From NCBI GenBank assembly GCA_037043455.1, contig JAWPHD010011007.1, positions 1-64,000 of the forward strand: a stretch of 64,000 bases of DNA. The letters run 5' to 3'. The notes under the pieces were generated by a model. It searched no databases. It was not told the DNA's origin and was given only the letters and a program-made list of their open reading frames with translations. The number at the start of each line of letters is the position of its first letter. The stretch's first letter is position 1. Of this stretch, positions 53,701 to 63,774 are shown in pieces. The DNA is from Cyrtodaria siliqua (Eukaryota > Mollusca > Bivalvia > Adapedonta > Hiatellidae). A program made the translations under genes and the position numbers.

Positions 53701-54381
53701 TTCATGGCCAATAGGATGAATACAAACACTTAATCATCCTATTGGCGAGTAGGGAACCATTTCAAAGATGGCAGCGCGCAGGTGAATGTGAAAATTGTTC
53801 CGAAATATTCAGCCGTTGTGACTACCAGATGTCGGATTGAGCTTTCTGATGATCACTATGTGTAATTATAAGTTATTTCTGATTGAACAAATGTATGTTT
53901 ATGCAGGTTGAACGGTGTATAGTTGTGTTTTAGAGGTGAATGACGGTGACAATGGGGTCGGTCATATCTGCGACGAGTAAGGTGTTTCTTCCTTCGCGAC
54001 TTACTGGGTAATGTTCCATTGAGTTTAGTTGATTTAGTTACTGTATCTATGCATCTAAGCCTCCTGCAACATTTGAGTGCTTGCTTGAGCAAATCGTCAA
54101 AGAATTGAACGTGTATTCGACCGTAAACAAAGTGGAGTCAATGTTTTCCAAAAAAAAAACGTTTTTTGGCGTTGGGGTAGTAAAGGGGTGGGGGTAGTAG
54201 TGAGCAAATTACGCGCCGAATATCTGTGCTACCACTACCAGTAGGATTCAGTGTCCATGGTCCATGATATGATGGACTCCATATATGGGCATTACCTGAT
54301 TTTGTACTGCCAGGCAACACTTTCCCGGTGCCAATGGTCACTTCCATCTGTCCCTGATGGACGGTTGCCGTGACTTGACAT
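47297..54381 (-). CDS. JAGN1: Jagunal homologue (JAGN1), two exons, 188 aa, complete
   Basis: Coding exons on the minus strand are 54381-54296 (86 nt) and 47777-47297 (481 nt). The junction is phase 2 and both splice sites are canonical (AATCAG|GTAATG, TTTTCAG|C). The protein starts with the family signature GTDGSDHWHRESVAWQYKIS, followed by INKSRLK. Four membrane segments are visible at about residues 38-58, 82-98, 108-128 and 150-175, with LPRN after the second. The C terminus is KKLH, a KKXX-type ER retrieval signal. Length (188) matches human JAGN1 (183). Jagunal proteins are ER membrane proteins needed for ER organisation and vesicle traffic, and in mammals for neutrophil function. It is divergent from IRAK1BP1. 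Confidence 0.95.
47811..47935 (-). mobile_element. SINE-type 3' tail (family C)
   Basis: 'aatgaatgaatggtgtttta' then 'aaataggtcatattgtgcga' and 'aaactatttacaaatgaa', the same order as at 36556. Confidence 0.7.
48288..48545 (+). repeat. dispersed repeat family H
   Basis: 'acctgtgtttccgctaaccc' resembles the minus strand of 7385 and the start at 49725. Confidence 0.5.
49338..49700. repeat. MITE-like repeat J with CAGGGCTTTTTT ends
   Basis: 'tcagggctttttttt' at 49341 and 'taaaaaagccctgctga' at 49685 are inverted. Between them lie repeated purine-rich 'aggggaaaaaa' stretches. A matching end occurs at 4847. Confidence 0.55.
49725..49800 (+). repeat. dispersed repeat family H, fragment
   Basis: 'acctgtgtttactgttaccc' and 'gaccgactcccttaaaac', the same end as at 48288 and 7385. 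Confidence 0.55.
49960..51520 (+). mobile_element. tandem-core element iv (~330-bp units, hairpin tail)
   Basis: About four units of ~330 bp, each with two 'gtagtcgctacaa' motifs, 'ggcggccatcttgaatttcc' and 'aaagatggccgctggcagcc'. The tail has (GGACAGAC)n, 'cacggcataagct' and a 13-bp stem with a 3-base loop at 51487-51515. The tail matches that of the element ending at 40655 although the cores are unrelated. Confidence 0.78.
51521..53570. other. no feature recognised
   Basis: Intronic AT-rich sequence with T and A runs. No coding or repeat match I trust. Confidence 0.4.
53571..53612. repeat. 16-bp inverted repeat with alternative hairpins
   Basis: CACTAGCCCCGAGCTT (53571-53586) and AAGCTCGGGGCTAGTG (53597-53612) pair exactly. 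The spacer CGGGCTAGTG can instead pair with the first arm, so two hairpins compete. Confidence 0.85.
53672..53696 (-). mobile_element. SINE family B head fragment
   Basis: 'gacaagtcgagctcccagta', as at 32936. Confidence 0.45.
54296..54381 (-). CDS. JAGN1: JAGN1 exon 1 (coding part)
   Basis: Encodes residues 1-28 and two bases of codon 29. It carries the conserved N-terminal GTDGSD motif. The donor is 'atcag|gtaatg'. Confidence 0.92.
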
Positions 54382-54793
54382 TATGATCGATTGAATTTCG
54401 AAAATTTGCGAAATAAAGTCACCAAATAGTGTCGTGTCCTTTCCACCGGAAGCTGCTTGCGTCGACGAAAAAACTATGTCACGTAATTTCCATATTTAGC
54501 TCTTTGCTTTCAATTCTTCATTACTGTACTCTAAATGCTTTGTTAAGAAATAAATAATCATCAGTGCTGTTAGAATTGTTTAATTATTATCTTTTAAAAA
54601 TACTTTTTATTTCTATATTGTTAATGCTATAAACATAAAATCTCGGACGCTTGATCTGAGTAATTCAATCGCATTTGCGACGCAGATGTCGACAAGTATA
54701 AACAAATATTGTAACGGTGGGAAATTTAACAAAATTTGGTATAAATGGTCGTTATAACAGAATATATACGCCAATACATTGTTTAATTATAGT
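54382..54793. promoter_or_regulatory. divergent promoter region of JAGN1 and IRAK1BP1
   Basis: 412 bp separate the two start codons. It contains ACCGGAAG (54445-54452), a good ETS-type site common in housekeeping bidirectional promoters, next to 'tgcgtcgacg'. No TATA box in a convincing place. Shared regulation is inferred from the arrangement. Confidence 0.6.
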
Positions 54794-55117
54794 ATGTCTA
54801 ATTACGTACCATCACACGTTTTTGCATCTATCACCACAAAAGGAAATAGACCAACATTTCCAAATTTCCAATCGTCAAATACAAATTTGCCAGTTACTCA
54901 AGAGAACATGTTTTCAGCACATCAATCCAACAAAGACAGTATCAAATTAGACAGAACAATACAGGTAACAGCTGTTGGAGAAGTATCGCTTCCACCAGAC
55001 AGATGTCGTGTCACCATCAAAGTTCACAGTCAAAAGGATAATGTTGAGGATGTGAAGAACAGTATTCAGCGACGCTTTGATTACATTCTCCAAACATTCA
55101 AAAACCACAATGTGAAG
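54794..55117 (+). CDS. IRAK1BP1: IRAK1BP1 exon 1
   Basis: N-terminal polar Ser/Asn-rich region, then the first half of the SIMPL domain. Reading past the donor meets a stop at 55133-55135, supporting the splice. Confidence 0.88.
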
Positions 55118-57676
55118 GTACCGGTACACAGTTAATATGTTTGTTTGTATGTATGGTGTTTTATGTCATTTTCAACACATGTCAGGTTATCTATATATAT
55201 GATGGTCGATTTTTTTTATCAGACCACCCCCTTTTCCTGTGTAGAACCAGTACTGTACACCTCACGCCATCAGTAAGAATCAACATTTCCTCACTTAGGA
55301 AGTTGAGCTCGCAGTGGGATTCGAGCCCACAGTGGTGAGAGGCAAGAAGGTTTACAATGTAGCATCATTAACCACTCGTCCATAGAGATGCCACCACTTA
55401 ATATGTATAGCTCCGTCTGTGTATGACATATCATATCCATATTGCAGAAGCCTATGTAGATGTGAGAATCATAGCTGTTATGGTTTTATATTTGTTACTG
55501 ACCACACTGATCAGAGCTGCGAATCCTCTGATTCAAAATATCTATAAGTAAAGTATTCAGCAAGACTCCAGTTCACATTGACACATTTTGGGAAGGTTTC
55601 TGAAGACATAACACAATGGGATTATGCCTGCATAAACAACCGATGTATTTCAATTGACAACACCTTTAATACACTTGTACAATAAGTCAATGCATAAAAC
55701 TCACTAATGAAAAGGATATCATGCTGTTCTATACATTTTCTTTCAATGCCTACATATTATTTTCCGACATTTCCGACTGCACATGTAGTTAGAAACATAA
55801 TTCCAACCAGTTCATGAAAACAAACACAAAAAACACTGTCAAAGATAACTATTATCTGGAAATTGTTAGCTTTCGTTAGAAATAATAACAATTGCAACGT
55901 TCAACAAACATGATGTTGTCTACATGTTATACAACAAAGGTTTACACACTTGATGTATTTGGTAAAATCTATGTTTCTACATACAGGGTACATAAATGTG
56001 CTCATCAAATGTTTGGGTATTCATAACTTTCACATGACATCATCAAAATAAATTGACCAATCAGTAATCAATAAAATAAAACACCTCCACATTCTGGTAG
56101 GGGGTAAACTCGGTGTTTATCGTTGGTGCTCAACTGACTTTAGCCCTTTATAAAACTAGTTTATAGTGATAATTATATTAAAAGCTTTATTTTTTGTGTA
56201 CATCTATATATCTTCTTTTGGTGTTGTCGATTTTAAAACAGCAATATGGATACATTTAATTTAAATCATGGTCTAATGTTTTCATTTTTCATATAGAGTT
56301 TGAGGGTAAAGTCCGAGTAAACCCCTTTATTTTCACCTACTGAATATCTCAACCTACCGGAAGTTGACCAGATGTGAAAGTTATGAATTATTAAAAAAAC
56401 ACACAACAGTTTAGAAACATCCTCGCTTGCTCAGTGGATGTTTTTTTTAGCTCCATAAGTTATATCGGAGCCATGTCTGATGGGGAAAATTCATACATCT
56501 CCTCTTCCTCTGAGGTAGCTTTCCCAATATTACCTAATATAATGTGTTAACTGTGCATAAAACCCCATTTCCTTTCAAGTCGGTATCATGCATGACACAG
56601 CACTTATACGATGGCTGGCACGCTATTGGCACATACCACCATGCAAATCAAGCGCCGCCAAGTAAAAATCGTCAAGCGCCACTTAAGATACTAAAACCTA
56701 ATAAATTTAGCAAACTTGATGTAGAATACAAAGGACTTTTTACCAGAAATTCATCTGGAAAAATGGGCCTGTGCAACTGTATGAATTGACGCAACAAACA
56801 CCATAACATAACCTGAATCTAGACCGATTTGTTGGTTACATGTAGTCAAGTAATATCACGCAGACGCATGTCATCCAGTCTTCAACAATAAAGCAAGGCC
56901 TCAATCGCATTGACCGAACCATATAGGGGAGGTAACTCTCCTCCAACATCTGAGTGTCGCTGTCAAATTAGTGGCATAAAAAAGCAGTAATATATCAGAT
57001 TTGCACCACCACCCTATCCTTTTTACACTTGGAGAACCCTGATGACAGAATATTTAAACTGATAACAATGAGATTTAATAGACATGTTTTGTTAGCAAAT
57101 GCCTTGGTAAAATACTCGTGATGATAATATATATTGTATAGATAATCTGTATGTATTTTACATCAAAGCTGATATCAGTTAATTTATATTGTGCGAATAT
57201 AAATGTACATTTGTAAATTAGATTACGGAGAACATGCCATGAAAATGCTTTTGATTATTTTTATTCACAGACAAATCAGTCGTGTTTGATTGGCTGGTCA
57301 AGAGCTGACAGCTGCTGTGTAATTTTGATTCAGTGATATTGGCGATGGCAGTGTGCGATCTATAAACTGTAAACTCTTTTCAGTAAAGATGAAAACAGTT
57401 TGATAGTAATGGTTGGAATGTCATACCTCTACTAAATGCATACAGCAAATTACTTTTTCACAAATTATTTCTTTTCAAGGAGACTGACATGCAGGTTCAC
57501 AAATCCATGAGAAGAGTAGAGGTCATGTATGAGATGGATGCCGAAGTAATTGTGGTTTTTCTAGACTTTCACAAGTGTCAGACAGCATGTAATATGCTTG
57601 TGGAGAAACTAGATGAAACAGTGACAGTTGGTATGCCAGAGTTCTACCATGCTGGAACCACCCTAGAAACGTTAAG
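54794..57676 (+). CDS. IRAK1BP1: IRAK1-binding protein 1 (SIMPL domain), first two coding exons; 3' part not found
   Basis: Exons 54794-55117 (108 codons) and 57480-57676 (65 codons plus two bases), joined in phase 0 (GTGAAG|GTACCG, TTCAAG|GAG). The reading matches the SIMPL/DUF541 family. RTIQVTAVGEVSLPPDRCRV begins at about residue 53, then NSIQRRFDYI. In exon 2, RRVEVMYEMDAEV and NMLVEKLDETVTV parallel the human protein closely. In mammals it binds IRAK1 and supports NF-kB signalling; bacterial relatives are periplasmic or secreted proteins. Exon 2 ends in an AAG|GTCAGT donor. The C-terminal exon(s) were not found up to 64000 and probably lie beyond the window. Start: first ATG after an in-frame TAA. 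Confidence 0.9.
55141..55397 (-). mobile_element. SINE family B, full copy with 9-bp target-site duplication
   Basis: 'ttaatatgt' at 55132-55140 and 55398-55406. Head with B box 'gtgggctcgaatcccac' on the minus strand, tail 'gtttgtatgtatggtgtttt'. It lies 23 bp inside IRAK1BP1 intron 1. Confidence 0.88.
55407..57479. other. rest of IRAK1BP1 intron 1, nothing recognised
   Basis: AT-rich sequence. The open frame at 56544-56789 has no recognisable domain and no splice support. Confidence 0.45.
57480..57676 (+). CDS. IRAK1BP1: IRAK1BP1 exon 2
   Basis: Second half of the visible SIMPL domain, ending FYHAGTTLETL with the next codon (AG.) split by the intron. Confidence 0.88.
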
Positions 57677-58289
57677 GTCAGTGAATAGAATAGAATATTT
57701 ATTTATTCCAATCATGGGCCATTTCTGGCATTACAGTCACATAATATAACATGTAAACAAAGCATATAAAGAAACGAAGGCTTGATTTTGATTAAATGAA
57801 ACACAGATAACTAAATATTTATAATTAGATAAAGATTATACTAAAAAGGAAACAAATAACTATTCACTACCCTCCGTTGGTTGGATTTTTTTTAATGTAA
57901 GGGAGACAACTCAATAAGCAAAAATAGTTAAATAATGATTTGCCTCCCTTACATTGAATTATAGATTTATTTACAAATGTAAATATAACCATTCAATTCA
58001 GTGTGTCAAACTACGTTCTTTATGTCAGTTATATAAAAATATAAGACTTAATAATTTTACAACTGCTGCATGTTCATGTATTATATGTATTTATATACTA
58101 TGCATGTATTATAATGTATTATATACTATTATTTTTTATGTCAGTTATATTGTAGTATTTTAAGTCAAAGCATAAGAGTTAGACAATACTTTTACAACTG
58201 CTGCATCTTCATGTATTATATGCATTATATATATATATATATATATATATATTACAATTTAGCACTAAATAGGTCATTGTCATACATAT
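57677..58289. other. start of IRAK1BP1 intron 2; small repeats
   Basis: A 16-bp inverted repeat ('aatgtaagggagacaa' near 57894, 'ttgcctcccttacatt' near 57940), a ~100-bp duplication ('acaactgctgcatgttcatg' near 58060, 'acaactgctgcatcttcatg' near 58193) and (AT)n at 58228-58252. 'gaatagaatatttatttatt' near 57690 may be the end of another interspersed repeat. Confidence 0.5.
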
Positions 58290-59075
58290 AAGTAAAACCT
58301 TAAGGAAACTAACACACCAAATAATGGCAAAATTATACTACAAAACTGTTTATCAACTCTATCCAGGTGTTCATGTCATATAATAATGTATATTTGCCGA
58401 TTAAAAGTTTGATTTTATTGACATGCTATTAAGATACCCGTGAATGATATGCGCAAAATGTATTATGAGTTGGTAACTCTTAATTCAAAGCTCCAAATTT
58501 GGGAGTTGGCCTGTCTGGTTAAAGCTGTTTAGAGCTAGCATTCTCAAAATATGTAAATTACATGTATACTCGGTAAAAAAAGTTTTGGACCAGGGTATAT
58601 AAAGTCATATAAAAATAAAACTAGTGGACAGAATTTACGTATCTTTTTTTAGTAACCAAGGTCTATCCTACCCGGTTAATTTGGTTCCAGAGACATTAAA
58701 TTCCAAACAAGATTTGATTTTAAAAAAATATCGCGAACACACAAAGGGTCTGTAAAAAATGTTGCAAAAGTCCATAAAAAGTAACAGTTACAGACATTCG
58801 AGTAACCAATAAAAAGATTATTATTTGCAAAGTTTTATTGTAAACGATAATTATTGTTGATAGTTGATCTATTGTCAATTATCAACTGAGATAATAAGGG
58901 TTATGGTCGAATGTCATGGTTCAGCTATCATTGTACGGGTTCGAACACTGCCCTGGTCCAAAACGTTTTTTACCGAGTAAATATATAAACCTCGTCATCA
59001 GTAGGTTTAGGAACATTGTAAATATTTTGTAAAATTCGGCTGATGTTGGCGGGATGCAGGTAGCTACTTTAAAGG
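58290..59075 (-). repeat. repeat family F copy split by a MITE
   Basis: Left part 58290-58566 and right part 58980-59075 join into one family F copy ('tttggcctgtctggttaaag'; 'acctcgtcatcagtaggttt'; 'gttggcgggatgcaggtagc'). Confidence 0.75.
58569..58977. mobile_element. Tc1/mariner-like MITE, 409 bp, 27-bp inverted ends, TA target
   Basis: Starts 'ctcggtaaaaaaagttttgg' and ends with its near-exact inverse 'ccaaaacgttttttaccgag'. TA is present on both sides (58567-58568, 58978-58979). No coding capacity. Its insertion point inside family F is certain from uninterrupted copies. Confidence 0.85.
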
Positions 59076-59079
59076 TACA

Positions 59080-60414
59080 TTGGATTCCTTGGTCATGAAC
59101 CTAATTTAGTCTATACCAGTTGTTCCTCATCACTTAAAGAATCACAAGTTCTATAACCTAGTTTTTATTTTTAACAGAATTATATGCATTGCCACAAAAT
59201 TTTAACCTGTATTTTTGTGTGTTTTTTAAATTATTTTCACTAAACTAACCAGCAACATAATCAGCATCATAGCTTGCAAAGTATTTGACCAATGGTCATG
59301 TAACTTTATACAGTTATACTTTATACAATCTAGTTGCATAGGTCATGTACCACCGTTTTAAAAGTTTCTATTCAAAAGTTGAAAGGGCCTTTCGGCAATC
59401 TCGAGAACTGTTTTACACATGTTCATGAATCAAAAATAATCAAACTTCTACTGAAATGTCGTCTTTTGCTATTTCTAGCTCCCTCATTAAAAAAGGTGAA
59501 ATTTATAGGTGAAATTTATAATAAGAAAAAATATGTTTTGCACTAAAGCAAACAGCTTTTTGCAAGGTTTGAGAAATAATGAAAAAATACAATGTTCTCC
59601 CCCTAACAAGGCTGTCTCGCCTTCTGCGGTTTTGTTCATTCACACCGAGGGGTTGTTTTGTTGGGGTCGTAGTAAGTGAATGTGAATTTTAAACTTATAA
59701 TCAGAGAGATTGACAGACAAGAAATCCGCGGATTCACATGTCTCGCCTAACGGGGTGCGGACTTAAAAATAAAAAGGTCAATGATGCTTAAATGAAAATT
59801 TGTAAACATTTTAGTAAATAAAAATAATGGAGTTTGCCGTTCGCTGAGATGACATTCAAGTGCATTTGTTTAAAAACAAATTGCCATTCTATTTAAAAAA
59901 AATCATCAGCTCCAAAAAAAAGGTCAAGGTCAAAGATGAAATCCATGCGTCCAAAAAGATGCAATACCCCAAGAAACAACTATGTCAAAATAGAATATTT
60001 TGTCTTCCAAAGTTTAAAGGGAGTACATCAGGATTTTTCAAGTAACATCTTAAATTACAAAAATGTTCCAATTCATGATAAAACACTTATATCAACCAAA
60101 ATATGATATTAAAACCATTTTGCTAATGTATAAATGTTGCATACACCATATAGCACCATATAGCTATGATGGAATCTGACGTAAAATGCTGAAATTAACC
60201 CTGGTGCATCACCTAGGATAGCACATAGTACTGTGCAGAATGAGTTTCTTTGCAAATAAGGGGTCATTTTTAGACTCATTTATTACGTTTATGCCCTTTA
60301 GAATAGAAAATATCATTATTTGTCAATTTTAAGTCGGACCCCTAAACAACCATTAAAAGCCTGATGTACCCCCTTTAAGCTATAAATTAGGTTTAAAACA
60401 TCTAGTGCATAACT
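59080..60414. other. no feature recognised
   Basis: AT-rich sequence. The open frame at 59860-60045 is Lys-rich low complexity. 'aaaaaggtcaaggtcaaagatg' at 59925 resembles the motif of the nearby tandem cores. Confidence 0.4.
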
Positions 60415-61160
60415 ATAGTTCATGAGAAAGTGATGTAAATGTTACAATTAAAGTTATCTCCCTTTGCTTGGATGGAGAAGGTCACATCCACATTTGCTTT
60501 TTGGCTCGTTGTGATGTACTATCCAAGAAAAAACTATAAGCAAAGTTTGAAAGGTCTAATGCATAAAGTTTGTGAGAAATCACCTAAACGCAAATGTTGA
60601 AGTGAAAATTATTACGTTATCTGCCTCTGGCTTGGAGGGTCAAGGTCACATCCACATTTGCTTTGTCATGTTGCAATGAACCACTCAAGATACAACTATA
60701 AGCAAAGTTTGAAAGGTCTTAGTGCATACAGTTTGTGAAAAAGTGACCTAAACGCCAAAGTTGAAGGTAAAAATTATATGGTTATCTGCTATTTGCTTGG
60801 AGAGTCAAGGTCACATCCACATCTGCTTAGTCACGTTGCTATGTACCGCCCTAGTTACAATTTAAAACTATAAACAAAGTTTGAAAGGTGTAGTGCATAC
60901 AGTTTGCGCGAAATTGACCTCAACGCAAAAGTTGAACCTACAAATTATTCGGTTATCTGTCCTTTGCTTAGAGGGTCAAGGTCACTTCAACATTTGCTTT
61001 GTCACGTTGCGATGTACCACCCAATATACAACTATAAGCACAGTTTGAAAGGTCTAGTTTATACAGTTTGTGAGAAAATGACCTAAACGCAAAACTTGAA
61101 TGTTGACGCAGCCGCCGCCGGAAATGCAACACCTATGTCTCTTTTCTTCGAAACTGGGAA
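60415..61160 (+). mobile_element. tandem-core element v (4 units, GCCGCC tail)
   Basis: About four units of 160-190 bp ('aagcaaagtttgaaaggtct', 'agggtcaaggtcacatccac', 'ttgtcacgttgcgatgtacc'). Ends 'gacgcagccgccgccggaaa' and 'cctatgtctc', as in elements ii and vi. Confidence 0.78.
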
Positions 61161-61435
61161 AACTATTGGTTGTCTATTGAGAGTAAAGTTAAGATCAAGG
61201 TTAGTAGAGGGACAGGGTTTGATTTGAAGAGCAGAGGAAACACCTTTTAATTTAGTCCTAAAGCGAAATATATAATATTAAGATACATCCTATTAATATA
61301 ATAATATAAAACGCAATAAATTTAAAATACATGAGAACATAAATGGAAAGAAAACAAAACAATAAAATGAATAAGTCCTATTTGGTATAATGTTAAGGTA
61401 AAGGTAAGTTAGTGTGATATTGCTACAATAGAGAA

Positions 61436-62232
61436 ATATACTCAGCAAAAATAAAAAGTATCCTCTTTGTTTTCCTTCAAAATCTGAGAGGTAAGAAAGA
61501 ACTAACAATTGTAGGACGATTGAAATATATCGAATAATAAAAAAATAAATCACAGTTTAAAAACATAGGTGTGAAAATGAAATTAACAGAACTTAACAAA
61601 TGTAAAGGTTAACGATAATAGCACAGATTCAGCAGTCTAAGTCCATTAAAATTATTAATACACTGAAACATATTCAAAACCTCGCTAATATCTCATGTGT
61701 CCACCGTTACACCGAATACACTCAAGAATGCGACGTCGCATGCTTTTGACGTAACGACTGACGAAGTTGGAGCTAATGCATTCCATTCGCGGACAAGTGC
61801 TGCTGCAAGGTCCTGAACACTTTGGATATGGTCATCCTGACGTACACAACGTCCCAAATATGCTCGATGCTTCGTCAGTCGTTACGCCAGAAGCATGCGA
61901 CGTCGCATTATTGCGTGCATTCGGTGTAACGGTGGACACACAAGCTATTAGCGAGGTTTTGAATAGTTTTCTGTGTATTTGAATGGACTTAGACTGCTGA
62001 ATATGTGCCATTGTCGTTAACCTTTACATTTGTTAAGTTTTGTTAATTTTCACACTTATGTTTTTAAACTGATTTATTTTTTAATTATTCAATATATTTC
62101 CATGAAATTTTGTGTGAACATTAAACAAAGATGGTATTAATAGAAAGTCAAGCTACAATTGTTAATTCTTTCTTACAGTCTCAGATTTTGCAGGAAAACG
62201 AAGTGGATACTTTTTATTTTTGCTGGGATAGG
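61436..62232. mobile_element. fold-back element made of two inverted Tc1-like 3' halves
   Basis: Left arm about 61438-61767 is the diverged inverse of right arm about 61871-62228. Outer ends 'cagcaaaaataaaaagtatc' are inverted and lie next to TA. Each arm, read inward to outward, encodes the C-terminal end of a Tc1/mariner-type transposase. On the minus strand of the left arm NFVSRYVKSMRRRILECIRC then GGHMRY and stop; on the plus strand of the right arm FVSRYARSMRRRIIACIRC then GGHTSY and stop. The centre (minus strand) adds IEHIWD and QDLAAALVREWNA, also Tc1-like. No catalytic core is present, so it is non-autonomous. Confidence 0.88.
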
Positions 62233-62234
62233 AC

Positions 62235-62624
62235 CATAAAACTGACTTAGGAGTTAAAGGTATTTGATAAAATGTTGATGGATAATGATGATAATGTACA
62301 GATGAAATGACACAAAATAGACAAACACAACTCTGAAATGATGAAAATGTGTTAATGAAACAAATGTTCTTTATATTTTGAAAGTCAAAACAAAGTTAAT
62401 ACTGGTGCTGCAAGTGTAGTAGCTGGTCATATACAAATGCTTAACTGTGTGGTTTTCATTTCTGTTAAAATGAGTTTATGAATGCTGATGTTAATGAAAC
62501 ATGTGACATATATATTGGGAGGAAAGTATGATGATGGTGAATGAAATATGATAGATACTTACATACACTGTTCTTAAGAATAAAAAAAGAAAGGAAGAAA
62601 GAAGAAAAAAATGGGTTCTTGTCT
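62235..62624. other. no feature recognised
   Basis: AT-rich, with GA-rich stretch at 62580-62612. Confidence 0.4.
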
Positions 62625-63690
62625 TTAAAGTCAAAGTCATTGGTGGGATGGGGCCAGTGAATGTTCATGCAAAGTATCAAAGCAATACCGTTGACGGTAT
62701 TGGAGATATATACCTTTCAAAAAACTTTAACCAAGAAAATTTGAGTAAATTCTGTTGTCTTTAAAGTCAATGTTATGGTCATTGGTGGGGGTGGGGCTCA
62801 GTGAAAGTGTAAGGGGCTACCCCAGTGAATGTTCATACCAAGTTTCAAAGCAATACCTTTTATGGTATTGGAGATATATACCTTCCAAAAAACTTTAACC
62901 AAGAAAAGTTGACTAAGTTCTGTTGTCTTTAAAGGCAAGGTCATCGGTGGGGTGGGGCTTAGTGAAAGTGTAAGGGGTTACCCCAGTGAATGTTCATAGA
63001 AAGTTTCAAAGCAATACCTTTGACGGTATTGGAGATATATACCTTCCAAAAAACTTTAACGATATTGGAGATATATACCTTCCAAAAAACTTTAACCAAG
63101 AAAACTGGACTATTTTCTGTTGTCTTTAAAGTCAAAGTCAAGGTCATTGGTGGGGTGGGACTTCGTGAAAGTGTAAGGGGTTATCCCATTGAATGTTCTT
63201 ACAAAGTTTCAAAGCAATACCTTTGACGGTATTGGAGATATATACCTTCAAAAAAATAATTTAACCAAACAATTTAACCAAGAAAATTTGACTGAGTTCT
63301 GTTGTCTTTAAAGTCAAGGTCATTGGTGCGGTAGGGTTTAGTAAAAGTGTAAGGGTTCATATAAAGTGAATGTTCATATAAAGTTTGAAAGCAATACCTT
63401 TGACGGTATTGGAGATATATACTTTCCAAAAAACTTTAACCAAAAACTTTTAACATTGAAAAGTTGACTAAGTTCTGTTGTCTTTAAAGTCAAGGTCATT
63501 GGTGGGGTGGGGCTTAGTGAAATTGTAAGGGGTTACCTCCCCATTGAAAGTTCATACAAAGTTGCAAAGCAATACTTTTGACGGTTTTGGAGTTATATAC
63601 CTTCCAAAAAACGTTAACCAAGTGTTGACGGTGCCGCCGCCGAAATAGTGATCCCTATGTCTCGCATTTTTCTTCGACAAAAATAACGGT
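62625..63690 (+). mobile_element. tandem-core element vi (6 units, GCCGCC tail)
   Basis: Six units of about 130-195 bp starting 'gtctttaaagtcaaggtcat' at 62629, 62757, 62926, 63122, 63302 and 63480. One unit has an internal ~35-bp duplication. Ends 'gacggtgccgccgccgaaat' and 'cctatgtctcgc'. Confidence 0.82.
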
Positions 63691-63774
63691 ACCTCAGTCA
63701 TAATACTGGTAGTGATAAGAGTCTATAATTTGCTGTACTTTGTGTTGAGTAAAATTAGAATAAAACGTGTGAAA

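Larger units (their letters stand above)
47778..54295 (-). other. JAGN1: JAGN1 intron 1
   Basis: 6518 bp. Holds a SINE-type tail, family H and J repeats, the tandem-core element at 49960-51520 and a small alternative hairpin. No coding sequence recognised inside. Confidence 0.8.

Noticed and set aside
57489..57749. Independent gene starting at the ATG in 57489
   Set aside because: It is exon 2 of IRAK1BP1; frame and phase join it to the exon ending at 55117, and its last part reads into the intron.
60904..61086. Open frame inside the tandem-core element
   Set aside because: It covers one and a half tandem units and is not kept in the other units.
61767..61982. 71-residue open frame on the plus strand
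   Set aside because: It crosses the centre of the Tc1 fold-back out of the transposase frame; the transposase-like reading is in another frame.
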